Shown here piece after piece: positions 11,839 through 32,606 of a stretch of DNA of 64,000 nucleotides (within the stretch, counting starts at the first letter, position 1; each line of letters starts with the position of its first letter). The DNA is from Dirofilaria immitis (lineage: Eukaryota; Nematoda; Chromadorea; Rhabditida; Onchocercidae), in NCBI GenBank assembly GCA_024305405.1, contig JAKNDB010000109.1, positions 2,108,001 through 2,172,000 on the forward strand, in the 5' to 3' direction. A model generated the notes under the pieces. That model saw only the letters and a list, made by a program, of their open reading frames with translations. It was not told the origin of the DNA and made no database searches. A program made the translations under genes and the position numbers.

Positions 11839-14800
11839 TCAACATTTATAGTTCATATGCGATCGATGAGTCATTTCGCTGGTATGCCTCTCGGACAATT
11901 GTTCATCAGATGCGTTACCACTCATGTAAAACATTTCGTAGATTGCAACCTCCACTTCATTAGCAATAGCTTCCGCATCGCGTTCCGTTGCTGCTTCAGC
12001 ATAAATACGCAGCACATCTTCCGTACCGGATGGGCTACAATGAAATATTAAGGTACAATAACAGCTTTGCATTCCGAATTCACGTCTGATTGTAAAGAAG
12101 TAAAAAACTAACCGAACAAATGAGCGCCCATTGCAATACTTTGTAACGATAGTGTCTATAATTCCTGCAGTTTTCGCGGTTTCACACATGTTGTTTCGTC
12201 ACTACTCATTTCAAATGCCAATCGGTTCACAACCTATATCTATCATCTTCATAAAAAGGAGGAAGATATCTGTATTATTCGAATTATTTTTTATTTCGGT
12301 GTTGTACTTTTAGGTAATTTATATGTCCAGCAATAAAATAAATTATCAGGACGTGCAGAAGGAAACACATTATTTCACTAAAAATTACCCTTAATTTTCT
12401 TTGTACGTTAGGTAATTCTTATACATACTATTCCAGTTTTCTATCGTCCAATCATAATGTTTTAAAAGTATTTCAACAGCGAGCAAATCAGTCATCGCAT
12501 CACCCACAACTGTATTCAACAACTTGGAGAAGCAAAGTAACCTTTCAATTTCAATTTTCTGATCCACTTCATCTTTATGAGTTATTATTGTCCTGAAAAA
12601 GGCAATTTTTCTTCCCAGTCTCTAGCACCATAAAATATCGTAGAATTTTTACATTTAAACATTGCCTTATGCGGAAAGTTTCAAAATACCTAGCCAGCAT
12701 CTCATAAATGAAAATTAACCAAAACAAATAAAAAACGCGAATACTGCTAAGGAAGTGTAAACAAATAATTAACTAAAGGAGTAAAAAACAATAACCTCAT
12801 AATATCATAAAATCGAGGACTAAAATATACGGTTCCATGTCCATTTGCTTCGAAATAAACTGCAATGTCATACTTAATCGCTTCTTTTTGCAAGTTTTTA
12901 ATTCCTGTTGCAACACAACATACGTGTATGCCCTAAAATTATAAAAAAATTGAATGAATTAATAAGTATTTGCGTTCTTCCACATATGGATGAACAATAA
13001 ACTGGTGCTAACTTCATACATTTCAGATTTTCATTTGTGCTTTGGTGGACCTTCCAGTTATAACTGTGATACAAAACATCTCTTTCGATATCTTGGAACA
13101 TGTATCACAATGCAGTGAAATGTGAATCTGAGAAAGGCTGCGAAAATTTTTTACGAAATCAGCATCGTCAACAGCATAACTAAAAATTAATGATTCCATA
13201 TTTGTACTCACCATTTCGTTTTTCAGGAACTTAGTAGAATTACCATTTGCATAACCTGTCTGTATTACTGATATCGTAAAAGATCATGGAGTCCCGCACC
13301 GCTAATTTGCTGTAAAGAGAAAGTTTTATAGTTTTTGCATTTTTCGCTAAATTATCAATTCTGATGTTTTGAAGGAAAAATTGTATACCTCTTTAATATA
13401 TTTCGCGAAAAGAGCTGCTATTTTATCGCCATCAATTAAAACAAATTCATTCGAAGCATTACGATAGAAATAAACAAGGCGATCGGCATCACCATCAAAA
13501 GCGGCACAGCGTTCAAAGGCTTGTATTTTGTCGAAATTGCGTGGAAATTTCTTTTCTAATTTAACATAGTCTGCTCCACACTAAAAGCAGTACCCAGGGA
13601 AGAAATAATTACAAAAATAATACATTTATAAAAATCATTGTATTTGCCATGTTCTTGATGTTATTCAGGTGCAACTACAATCATCAACAGAATTCTATCA
13701 AATCTATTCAGAGCTATTCTTTTGCATTTATGATCTATCACTATCTTTATGTATATCAACTGCATCATGAATCAAGTTATCTTTGTGAAACAATAATGCC
13801 ATATTTCCAGACAAGTTGTACGTAGAATAATAAATGAAATATCTCAAATACGGCATAACGGTTGTTAGAATTCAACTGTATGTCTCGCATTCTGCTTAAT
13901 ATAGAAATAGTACACAATTCGTCCTCGCAGTAAAACGCCATGATTGCGAAAAAAATTAAGTGGTAATTGAAGATTCCTGTTTCCTTTTGATACTCGAGAT
14001 GTTCGAGATACCAGTGCTTAAATTTCGTTACAGAAGCTGATATTATGATTGCCTTTTTCTATGAAATCACAAAGTCTATACTTAACAATAAGGAATTAAG
14101 TTTATTAAATCGATGAGCTGCTGAAGAATATAGTGAAAATGGAAGGCCACTAATGCAAACGAATCATATCTAAGCGAGACTAAGGAAACAATGATTACAT
14201 CAAAGATACCTGATCATTGAGTAATGGTTCTTGAACATTCACTATATTCACAACTAGGGTTGGCCACCCTGTGCACATCAAACCGATTTTTTGAGCACCG
14301 ACACCATTTGCACAATCCAAATATAGTGTTGGAGTATATGTTTTCCACATCGTGTAACCTGCTATATTTTTTTGGCTTTAAAGAACAGTTTGGTCAATGG
14401 TTGTAACTTGAGTTATATCTTGATTTGAATAACTTATAATCCAAGATGGTCGAGAACAGATTTAGAAGAAAGCTTACGAAATTCAAACCAGCGAGAGCAT
14501 TATGCACTTTTGCATAATATCCAGCCTCAGTAGGGGAACCATATGTATAATCATTTTGGCAGCGAACAATATAATGTAACTGAGGAGTCGTCAGTAAGCC
14601 TAAAATCTTGTCTACTGTGATTTAAGTAGTTCTGAAAATTTGTGAACCAAGAAATGGAACTATGATAAACTTAAGCTGTTTTATTTAGAAAATTAAAATT
14701 TTTCAAAATTTCTTGCCCATTTCAAAATCCATGGTTTTAATATAATATATTCTCTTATTTATATAAATTTCAACCAAAATTCCCAAAGCTATTATTTAGA

Positions 14801-16066
14801 GAGTTTCTTTGTGAAGGTGCGATAGCATAAAGGACACATCAGGCATATTAACGTTTTCAGACGGTTTTATATATATGTCAACTATTTACATTAATCAATT
14901 CTTAGACTGGATTGTTATGATGACTCCCATGTATATATATATATAATCATGCTTCGACAACGCTTAATCATTGTTGTTATCTCTATCCGTAGGGGCTCAC
15001 GAAGCTGACTTAACTCGGAGAACTTAAAATTACAACTTGTGTTTTTAGTATCCTTGAACATTGTTAAATGTTATCCTTTGTCCATAAAAAGTAAGAAATT
15101 CTTTACTTTAGTATCACGACATGTGTCATTAATCCATAAAATATTAAAACAATCACCCAATTTCCTACAATTAACTCTGGCACATTGCGCTCCATGGAAT
15201 GCGGCTTCTTCTATATATTTTGAACTTGGACGCGTATCGATGGCTGTAAAAACATTAGCATTTTCACCAATTCTTCCATTGAATTGTAGTCGAAGTTCCT
15301 GTGACTTTTCTAGGAAATCACTGTCACTGAAAATAAAAATTTCGTCTTTCGTAATTTGTATAAAAATATCAGGAATGTTGCATGAGATAAATGAGTAAAT
15401 AATAAATATGCAAAAGAACAATAAAAAGTGTAAGTGAAACAAAAAAGAACCTGGCATTAACAATCAAATTTGCGTAATTCTCCCACGTAGCATCCAGCAT
15501 ACCTCCCATCGGATCGATTATTTTGACTCCATTATCCTCTATCGGATTGTGTGATGCCGTTATCATTACACCTATAGTTTGATCTAAATATCTGGAAAAT
15601 GAAGTTCAGAAACAATCCATTCAACCAAATTAAGGATCTGAACATTTAGTTTAAAGCCCTACTAAATGAAATACTCACGTGTTTTTGTGGACCCACGAAA
15701 AAAGAGAAAAGTGCAAAGAGCTAATAAATGTCTAACAAACTAAGTTCCAGCTATTCAAATTAGGTTGATGTACTGATATTGATGGAAAAATAAAAAATTT
15801 GTGAGTAGAAGATATTCCGCTATGATACTTATTGTATTTCGGTAATATATGCTGGCGATGAAATGTCAAAATAGAATGGAATACCTGGCGCGGATGCCAG
15901 CCAGATATCCAACACGGAATACAATAAAAGGCAAATGAGCAGCATTAGCTCGAAAGCCAGCTGTGCCATAATTAAATTGTTTCGTAGAAGAAATTGGTAC
16001 CCGTTGCCCATTATGATCAGTATTATTTTCTCGAGTATATATTTCTGGAATAATTATTTCAGCCAT
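11839..16066 (-). CDS. PGM3: Phosphoacetylglucosamine mutase (AGM1/PGM3)
   Basis: Converts GlcNAc-6-phosphate to GlcNAc-1-phosphate for UDP-GlcNAc, the donor for chitin (eggshell), N-glycans and GPI anchors. Exons in gene order: 15885-16066, 15451-15591, 15157-15326, 14478 (or 14489)-14599, 14210-14358, 13389-13580, 13212-13309, 12796-12932, 12389-12592, 12113-12233 and 11839-12034. Motifs: YGTAGFR near the N-terminus, phosphoserine loop TASHNP, DTRPSS, LLTTPQLHY, DCANGVGA, metal loop FDGDADR, sugar-binding YFEANGHGT and phosphate-binding RPSGTEDVLR. The start ATG follows a TTTCAG acceptor at 16084, possibly a trans-splice site. Three exons (13212-13309, 12389-12592, 12113-12233) need one additional base each to stay in frame, near 13278, 12404 and 12160. 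All catalytic motifs are intact, so I read these as assembly losses rather than decay. Confidence 0.93.
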
Positions 16067-16084
16067 TATCACTAGATTTCCCTG

Positions 16085-18237
16085 AAATTTGCAGCAATAA
16101 AAATGCAAAAATAAAAAAATCAGTAAGAGGTATTCTCAATCAAATTAAAATTAACAACGATGCCAACAAAGCCAGGCCACTAACGCACTGATCCAAATTT
16201 TCGGTGATAGTTTATTTCCTTAAATTCTTGCAACACAGCAATTACAAATTTTTGAAATATCTCTAGAACACTAATATTCATGTGAAAATTTATATTCACG
16301 TGCAAAAAAACATTGTGCTAATAAAACAAAATATAGACGGTTCAAAAATGACAACAATCAATATACAACGTTTCAAAAAATCCCTAATGCATTCTCCTAC
16401 TGTGTTACGTCTTTTGCCTGCAGTACATTTTGCAATGCATGTATCATTGACCATTTCTTGGCCGCTAGAACGATGTCTCTCATCGTCACATCACTTTTAG
16501 TGATAATTTTTAATGATAAAAAATATTAGACATGGCTTTATTTCAAATCAACGACAATAGTCTACTAGACGATGTTATATCGTCGCGTAGAAATACACAT
16601 TTCTAGGTCAACCACTTAGAAATAATGAAATGGAGTTAAGTTCCACTGCTAATCGCTTCTGTTTTTGTTATATCAACAATTTCGGATTTTAAATGAAGTT
16701 TTTTTTTACTTTTTTGAGAAAATGGCGCAACATGCCTTTTTCATTTTGCTTTTTAAATTATGAACTTCGAGTTCGCACTAAATCAAGCGGCGTATATCAA
16801 AGCAGTAGGAACAAAAATCAGCTTTTATTCCGTATATGATTCGGGTTCATAAGTTTAATCAAGAGTGAAATGCTGATAAAAGGTCACGAAATAAAAGGAT
16901 TAAGTGGTATTTCATGTAATAACTTATGAAAATAAGAATATGGCAATATTCTTCAAACTAACAAAACCAATAGGAGATGAGTTACACTGAAATGCAAAGT
17001 ACGGTACTTATATATGGTTCTTTTTGAAAAAATTCTTTGAAATTTGCAAAAGAAAAATCTTTTTTCCTTAAAATTCACATCTGACATATTTACGCACATT
17101 CTATGTGATACCGCAATTGTCACATTCCATCAGTGCAGCATGATCAAAAAATTTTCCTCACCATCTTTAATCAAAATTAGAAAAAATTTCCCGTTTAAAC
17201 GTTGCGACATAACAGGTAGTTTGATAGGGAACGACATCATCAATTCTTAACATATACCATGACCACCAGTGATCTAAACAGTTATCCTCTGACCCCTTAT
17301 TTGATATTTTTCAAGCGCTGCTTTATTCAACCGATTTTCGACAGAAATTTGGACTGAAATCGTAGCTTGCCACTTTCTGGTAGTACGCGGTGTGGCCGAA
17401 AATGCTTGATTTTTTGAGAGGAGGTGTGATGTTATTTTCTTTTAAAGTTTCGAGTAAAGGAGAGATTATTTGGGTATGATAGCGGTAAAAGTTGTTTTAG
17501 GAAATGGTAAATGTCGATGAAATCACAAAAAGTCCTTTGATAAACGAAAGATAAATTGTTAGAGATGTACTAAAATACGGGTCGAGGTTGTAAATCTTAT
17601 TATGTTTATATGCTCCATATACAGGCCATGATCTGATGACGTTAGGATTTACCTCGGAATGGCGCGAAGAATTCTAATCAACAACACCATTTTGGCTAGA
17701 TGTGCTCCCCGAGATTAGTTGGATGGCAATTGGACGTCCTTGGGTAGCTCGTTTCCTTTGAGTCATGTTATCGCCATTAGAATTATCTTATTGTATCATT
17801 AATATTGTAATTGTTGCGTTCGTTGACGTGTTATAGAAATTGTCGTAATAAAGGTTTAATTATCTTGAGGTGCTACCGTTAAAGGCAGAAAGAACCCTTA
17901 ATTTTTTCATCACGGTTAAAGAAGATGAGCGACAGCAAATACCGTAGAAGTTTGCCGTATCATTCTGAGAAAGATTAGAAATCTATCAATTACCCTCAAT
18001 GATTGACCTAGGACCATTAAAAAACTGTTTCCTTTATTTAGTTTTAAGTTTTAAAGGATTTCTGAAAAGCCGTCGCAGGAATCGTGCAAATAAGGTGGAA
18101 GCTGTCCTGTTTAGCGAATTATTTAGCAGTCTATGCGACGAGTTCAACAAATTTAGTTTGGAATATCCGTAGATGCATCGATTGTGTATTTTGTGATGCA
18201 TTAGCAAATGTATACGAGTTTTCGAAATAAACATTGA
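16085..18237. other. Divergent intergenic region PGM3/TERT
   Basis: About 2.1 kb that should carry both promoters. The middle (17.6-17.8 kb) is less AT-rich than its surroundings, but no exon or RNA gene could be recognised. The open + frames here are short and compositionally poor. Confidence 0.45.
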
Positions 18238-18284
18238 CAAATTAAAACCCTATGAACGCTCACCGTTCATAGGGTTTTAATTTG
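18238..18284. repeat. Perfect 21-bp inverted repeat with 5-base loop
   Basis: The left arm 18238-18258 and right arm 18264-18284 are exact reverse complements around the loop CTCAC. The right arm is followed at once by CAG then ATG at 18288, so in RNA the stem would cover a candidate 3' splice site of TERT. The stem is too short and too perfect for a typical miRNA precursor. It could be a foldback DNA element or an RNA regulatory hairpin. Confidence 0.95.
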
Positions 18285-18769
18285 CAGATGACCGTGAAGG
18301 ACTGGAAATGGCTGAACAAAAGAATTTCTTTATTGCATCTCGCATATGTTTTCGTTCCTCTAGTCACAGTTGGTTAAATCATCGTCAGGGCCGAATGGTT
18401 AGCTGTCATTTGCATTATGTTCATTTTGTTTTCATGTCTTTTTATTTCCACAAACAATTTATAGTGATGTTTTCTTCAGAAGCTTAAAAATGTGTAAAAA
18501 AGTGAAGTTAAAAGGAAATTTCCATTACATTCTCTTCCATTCTATTTATTACTGCTTGCTAAAAGGCGACATAAATGACTTGGAATTTTCTGCCTTATTT
18601 TATAAACATATAGTAATGCTTGTTTTTGATTTAACACTTAAGCAATAAGTAAAGTATTTAATATAGGTACTATTGTTAAAAATTAGAACTTTTACAGATC
18701 AGTAAAATACTCATGCTATTTAAAATTTTTCAGACTTATTATGTTGATAATATTTCGCTCTGCAATGAG

Positions 18770-21700
18770 ATGATAGGTGCGGAAAATTTTGACAAACTCG
18801 ATCATCTACAACAACTGCTTCTGGAAGAAATGTGTAATCACATTCGCAGAAGGTAATTTAAAAATTTTCTCATTTTGTTTCCTTTATTCTCGATCCGAAT
18901 TTTTTTGTGATTTATTGGTTTTTATCGGAACTGTCTTCAAATTTCTGGTAAGATGAGGGAAATAATCTCTGAGTACTAAGCTATGTACTAATATTCAATG
19001 TGCTGACTTCTGTTAAAGACTTACAGCTCTCTCCATACAGTACTGTCTGAAACATACAGTGCCGCGTTTGAATGATTCCGATGTTGCATCTTTATTGAGG
19101 TATTTTTTTACCTTGTCTTCATAACGATTTCTAAAATTTTTCTATGAATTTCATCCTTTTCAGACTACCTTTCAAGATTTTCAAGATTGATCAGGCTTCA
19201 TAAACTTTAATATTGCTGAGGTAATGTGTTATACTGACTATCTGAATTGTCCTTCCGTCCTATTTTATTGTCTCCAATTGCCCTCTTATATGAAAAAGAT
19301 TTTATTAGAATCCATAATGAGTTCGGTAAAACATCCTCTAAGTATGCATTTATTTTATTTATTAATTTTATTTAATAAAATGTAATTTAATATTCAAAAT
19401 ATTATACGAGCATTTTTTCTATGCGATGTATTGTGATTTCAGGAAATCAGTAACTTTCGTTCAGTATCGCGCATTCATGCGCTCAATCTTCGGTTATCTA
19501 TTACCACTTGAATTAATCGGGAAATGTAATATGAAACTTGCTGTCGATCGTATTTCGTCTGCTCTTTTTAAGCTTGGGTATGTTCTTTCTCATTCGTGAG
19601 AAAGCTTCTTTCGTTTGGATGAAGCTTTACTCCTCCACATGACTTTACGGTTTTCGTCTGGCAATTTTTTTACGACTGGTTAATCGAAAACATTACTGAG
19701 ATCAACAATCAATTTCTGTCTTGTAGGTTCGATGAAAGTATAAGATTAAGCGATCTTTTCTCTATTCCGTTCAAAACCTCAGCTTTAAAATGGTTAAGAC
19801 ATTTACCATCGCACGAATTATGCTGCATACATAGGAAATTCATGCTTTGGTTACTAGAATTTTCTGTCCATGTCACTAGGTGAGCCTTTGTTGTTTGCTA
19901 ATTAGAAAACTATGGAATACTAAAAGATGGAAGGGAAGAGGAAATCCAAAGTGCGTATTTACAGTGAAGTGTTGAAACAGAAGAATGAGTTAGAAAACAA
20001 AAAGAAGAGGAACTGTAGTGATAACCCATATTTACTACATTTAGTTGATATATTTTCAACTCAAGATTCGTCTTGCGATTACTTGTCCTTTTTAACTCAA
20101 TATATTTACCATCAATAATTTTGTCTTTACTTCAGAACTGCATTTTATGTAACACCAGAAAACAGAACAAAGTTGCTACGTTTTTATCGAAAAGATGTAT
20201 GGAAACGCATCGAAAATCATAATTTCCGTCTGTTGTCTGAAAGGAGGGATCTAAAGAAAATCAAAGGTTGTTTTATATGTGAGCTGTATTTTTTCATATA
20301 TGATATTTGAAGGTCTTTGCTTTTAAGCATATGAACTTTATACTTTAACCACCCTCAGTTTGCATGTAGTGTTTCCGTGTTTAAGGGGTAATGAAAAAAC
20401 GGTAGGAGCGCGGATTCGCTTTCTTCCAAAAATTCAGGCACACGATCATTAATCGTGCCCACCGGAAAGAGTTCTCAAAGACATTATTCGACGATTGCAT
20501 TGAAAATGGTGTCTGCAATTATTGATCTAGTATGTGCAGAGCAACGCAAATGTTCCAAAGAACTTCCGTTTACTGGAGCTGCTGTTTGGAATGGTAATTG
20601 TATAAATTTATCTGTGTGTATTGAGTATATGAATGCTAATTGTTGACTTACATATTTACTTTATCGGAACATACTTGGCTTATTCATAATGCTGACGTCT
20701 TCACCATTATGTTAATTTACTATATCATTTGACGTTATAACATCAAATGAAGAACAGAAGTTTTTAATACCATAATCTGATGTCTAAATTTCGTATTTAC
20801 TTAATCTCAGTATTTTATGCTTCCGATGAATGAGTATTGCTCTATTTAATCCTGAGAAAATTTTTTTATGATTTTAATATAGCTACTTTATTTCTCTTTT
20901 GAAACTTTAGTATTTTAGTATTTTTCATTTTCATTTCAGGCATTGGTGGTTTTCCCAAACGTTTTCGACGATTCATACAAATGAATGGATCAGCAAGAAT
21001 TTACGCAGTGAAAACAGATGTTCGAGAATGTTTCGATTGTATCAATCAAAATGTCTTGCGCTCTATACTAAAGAAACTTATCTTGTTAACAAAGTAAGCA
21101 CTTTGTAAAATTCCTGCCGTTTCTGGTGTATCAGTAAATTTCGTATTTCTAGTTGTTGTATTTTAATACGAAGTTATTCCCTCTGCATTTATAACCTGAA
21201 TTGTGACTTATTCATCAAATGCATTTTTGAATACACGGAAATGGAAAAATTAGATTACAGGCACTTTCGGTTGAATGCAAATGTGATTGGAATGAGCTCT
21301 TTGATTTTTGCCCGACGATATGGTTTCCGATGCGAAATCGATAATCATAATTGCAATCTTTCTGAGGTAAAGTGTCTCATTTTATCCGACGATTTTGGTT
21401 AAGATTACAGAAATATTTTGTTTTGTGTTTACATTCGTGTTATTCATTGTAGCTCTGTATAACGGGTGAGATGGTCATGTGGTTTCTTGAAACTTACGTC
21501 ATCAATAAAGAAGTAATTTTTCTTTTCTTTTTCTCTTTTTTATAGATAAGCATTAAGGCTTCATAGGACCCGTCCATAAAAATATGCTTTTTGAGAAAAT
21601 TAATTAGTATTTGAGATTGCTTATATTTGGTTTTTCAGTTTGAATATCGCGATGGTGTATATCGTGCTTTTCGCGGTATACCACAAGGTAACCACGCTTC

Positions 21701-22850
21701 AACACGTTTATGTGATCTTTACCTGGGCGCAGCGGACTGCAAAAGGTATTCTGATATGATGAGACGACGCGATACATTACTCATCCGATACGTAGATGAT
21801 TATCTGTTACTTACTACTGATATAAATGTTGCACGGAAGGTATTTAACGACTATTTTTTTGCAATTGAAAAGGAAATTGTATGAAAAAAGTGGCAAATTG
21901 TAGGAAATAATGAAAGAAGAAAAGAAAAGATTCCAGTAGCACCATTTGTTATGGTTTTGTCTTCTGGTATATCAATCATTTTTACAAGAAGAGAATCACC
22001 CTTTTTTACTTAGTTCCTGGAAACGATGCATCTCGGAACAGATGACAGTTTTAACGTTATTGCTGAATCTACAAAAACAGTAATTAATTTTTACTGTGAA
22101 TGCAATGAATTGCTTATTTCTGCCAAAATGGTCAGTTCATGTGGTGCAATACCGTGGTGCGGTTATATAATTTATCCAGGATTGAAAAGGGTAAATAAAT
22201 TTGATTTTGCATGATCTATTACAGCTTTTTGAATAAATTATTTTATTTTAGTCCGTGTTTATTTTATTTTAATTTGCTTCAAAAAATTGTAAAATTATAT
22301 TTAGTGATTTTTCATAGTGCTGCTTTACAGTACTGTATCGACTGGGCAAAAATACGTTCAGAAAAAGCAATTGCATGTCGAATTGTGCACAAGTTGAGTT
22401 CACGCCAAAAAGGATTGCCGTTTTGAGATTTTTAAGGGCGTCACTTCTTGAAAAGTTTGTCTGTTTTTTTAAGCAATGATACATGATATATTTTAACAAA
22501 GAAGAAAGAATCCTGCTTTTTCAGATACAGAATGATTCGTCGCTTCCATTCTGACAAATGGAAGATCCGTGTTTTGAAGAAGTTTGCTGCTATTGGTATG
22601 AGGTTATATGCTCGTCCGTTTGCTAGGAAAGTTCGACTCTCCATGAAGGTATGAAAAGCGAAGTGTAGTTAACAATGTTCACCAGTGAGTGATTCATTCT
22701 GTCATCTAGACGTCACAAATACAATTTGTCAATGTTTTAGCTGTTTTCTAGGGACGTTGGAACCGTGTATTTTGGCAAAAATTACGTGCTTGGCTTCGAC
22801 AAGGGTTTGCATATTCATACAATACAAAGTTGGCTCATTTGTTTGGATGA
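18770..22850 (+). CDS. TERT: Telomerase reverse transcriptase, short form
   Basis: Catalytic subunit that adds telomere repeats. Exons: 18734-18852 (first in-frame Met at 18770), 19019-19099, 19164-19220, 19443-19577, 19727-19879, 20136-20266, 20406-20593, 20940-21093, 21153-21366, 21639-21839, 22014-22190, 22331-22454, 22525-22648 and 22752-22850. The telomerase-specific T motif is at 20136-20266 (TAFYVTPENRTKLLRFYRK). Polymerase motifs follow: RIRFLPK, motif A VKTDVRECFD (catalytic Asp 21016-21018), motif B RGIPQGNHAS, motif C RYVDDY (21795-21800) and IPWCGY. The QFP-like RNA-binding block and a C-terminal extension are present. At about 640 residues there is no room for a TEN domain. An upstream exon at 18288-18347 could add 20 residues in phase. 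Defects: TAA at 19201-19203 in frame, and single-base losses near 20445 and 22407-22411. Confidence 0.93.
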
Positions 22851-23433
22851 AACAGTTGGAGAATGTGGATCAATATTTTTTCCAAGAATTATAATTCTAC
22901 ATTATTTAACAAATGATATTTCCAAAAATTTTCCAAGCGAAATGAATTTTATGAAGCTGTAAAACTGTAAAGTTTGTAACTGTTGTTGCTGATTTTTTAA
23001 TGAAAAATTAAGTTATTTAAAAAAAAAAACAAGTGTTATTCCTTTTGATAGTTCTTCAGTACCTCCTCCCAAGTCATTCTTTATAAGCAGTTTCATTGTG
23101 AATATTTTAGTATAAACGCTTATATTATAATTGGATGTTTCAGAAACTGCCTGATTGTGCTTGAAAGGAATGTTTTCAGTGAATTCAAGAGGTCTTAAGT
23201 ATGATCATTTAACCATTAGATTTCATGGAATCGTAAGATTCTTGTATGAATTCTTATCAAGCTCCAACTCTAGAGCAAAGTATCCAAATACTATTTTTAC
23301 GGTCACGAGGTCTGTGAATCACTTAAGCGTATGTAAATTACGAGGTTCCGTAAAAGTTACTATGCATTTTTTCTAGCATATACACGTATACATATTCGAA
23401 CTGCGAAAGAGCGAATTATATTTCTGAATTGAG
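22851..23433. other. Same-strand gap TERT to TAF13
   Basis: About 580 bases including an A-rich tract near 23019-23029, probably the TERT 3' UTR followed by the TAF13 promoter or a trans-splice region. No independent gene is seen. Confidence 0.45.
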
Positions 23434-24081
23434 ATGCTTGATGAAGAAAGCAGTTTATTCGGATCTGATGATGAAGATGACGACGAAAAGCGGAAAGATA
23501 ATTCGGAAGACAGAAAATATCTCTTCCGGAAAGAATTTCGTACTATGATTTATGGTTTTGGCGATGACAAGGTATGTTTTGTCTAATTGCATTTCCAAGT
23601 CCTTGGTGATATTGTACATAAGTGAAGGTCAAGCATTATGCTGTCATTTTATGCTGCCAGCGAGAAACAAAGCCGATACAAGGTCATGGCTGGTCACAAG
23701 TTTAAGACAGTCAAGCACTTAGATCACAAATTAGCAGTGATATAAATAGAGGAAGTGCCGAGAAAGGATTCAGTCGTACTATCATACTATGTTGATTGAA
23801 TGATAGTTTTTCTTCAGGTCCCCTACGATAAAACCCTGGAACTTTTGGAAACAATTGTGACGAATTATATACAGCACATGTGTCAGCGTGCTTTACAAAT
23901 GGGGAAACCGGGTAAATTAGCTCTTGAAGACATACACTATTTGATTCGGCGGGATGTTAAGAAGTTTGGCCGTGTTAAAGACTTACTGTCTATGAGTGAG
24001 GAACTGAAAAAGCTAGGAAACAGTTTGATGAAGCGAAGGCAATATAGATTTGTTTATTATGGGAATATCCTTGAAAGCTAG
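23434..24081 (+). CDS. taf-13: TFIID subunit TAF13 (histone-fold)
   Basis: TAF13 pairs with TAF11 through a histone fold in the general transcription factor TFIID. Two exons, 23434-23571 and 23818-24081, join in phase 0 to give 133 residues. Order: an acidic N-terminus, then FRTMIYGFGDD (human TAF13 has RCMMYGFGDD), the histone fold, the conserved LIRRDVKKFGRVKDLLSM and a basic-aromatic tail that runs a little past the human end. Start and stop are clear, and this is the one gene here with no broken frame. Confidence 0.95.
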
Positions 24082-24659
24082 ATGAATCAAAGACAGCTAA
24101 AAAATTTCAAGAGATACAAACCTAAAAATTATAAGGCACAGTACTGGAAAATAAAATGAAAGAATACTGGTTTGGTTTTCGGATACGCGGCTAGAACTAT
24201 GACAGAAATTCTTCATGCAAAGGAAGCAAAACATTGTAAAAGTACAATTGCAATGGCACCAGATATCTTAATAGTTTATGGGCGAAAATAAGTGTCAGTA
24301 TTACAAACTGTAAAAAATTTACTGTACTACTATTACTTATCGTCGTTTTAAGCTTTATGTGTTTGCTCGCCTGAGTACATTTTATAATCTTTGATATTAT
24401 GTAAATGATGATTTGACCAGAAAAGTGTTACCACATCGTACATTACTTATTAATACCGCATCCGTTTAGCCCTGGAACTATTGAGCAAGAGGTATATTTC
24501 TTACAATAATTCATCAATGGTAACAGCAAAACGTGAAAATATTTGAGTGAGGCTTCGCCACTGTACTCATATAACTGAAAGAATATCATAGCGAATAAAA
24601 CAATAAAAGCGCGCTTTAACATCATCAATTCAGTTTTATACGACCGTAACGTATGCCTT
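24082..24659. other. Convergent gap TAF13/vinculin
   Basis: About 580 bases presumably holding both 3' UTRs. No coding or RNA feature recognised. Confidence 0.5.
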
Positions 24660-32234
<7,575 letters not shown>

Positions 32235-32555
32235 GATCTCTGCAGCGATGAAGCGTGTCGTATAAAGTTGAAGTGACGAAGCGAGAGTTACAGCACCAGC
32301 TCTACTGGCCTGTTGGTTTCAGGATAAAAACAGTAGCTTAGGTAGGATTGATCGTGTATTGATGATCAACCGATCAGAGGTCAAGGTCCCATGGCACCTC
32401 CTCTCTTCCTCTTTCTCGTAGCAAATCCGCTCAGAATCTCTTCAGCAATGATCACACCGGGGTTAGATGACTGAATGGGATGATGGTCGGTTGGTAAGAC
32501 TCAGTAGGCAGTCGTCGACAACTCTCATCGCATCAAACTTTATTGCCCATACTCT

Positions 32556-32606
<51 letters not shown>

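Noticed and set aside
15039..15398. 119-codon + strand open frame
   Set aside because: It is antisense to PGM3 exon 15157-15326, which carries the conserved DTRPSS block.
11839..16066. PGM3 as a pseudogene because of three frame breaks
   Set aside because: All catalytic motifs and splice sites are intact, and the same single-base losses occur in let-60, egl-4 and vinculin, which cannot all be pseudogenes.
19927..20118. Lys-rich 63-codon open frame on the + strand
   Set aside because: It lies within the TERT intron between the exons ending at 19879 and starting at 20136, which join perfectly in phase 2 at the T motif.
18734..22850. Reverse transcriptase motifs suggesting a LINE or other retroelement
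   Set aside because: The RT core is preceded by the telomerase-specific T motif and a QFP-like block, is split by many introns, and has no endonuclease, RNase H, gag or terminal repeats. It is TERT.
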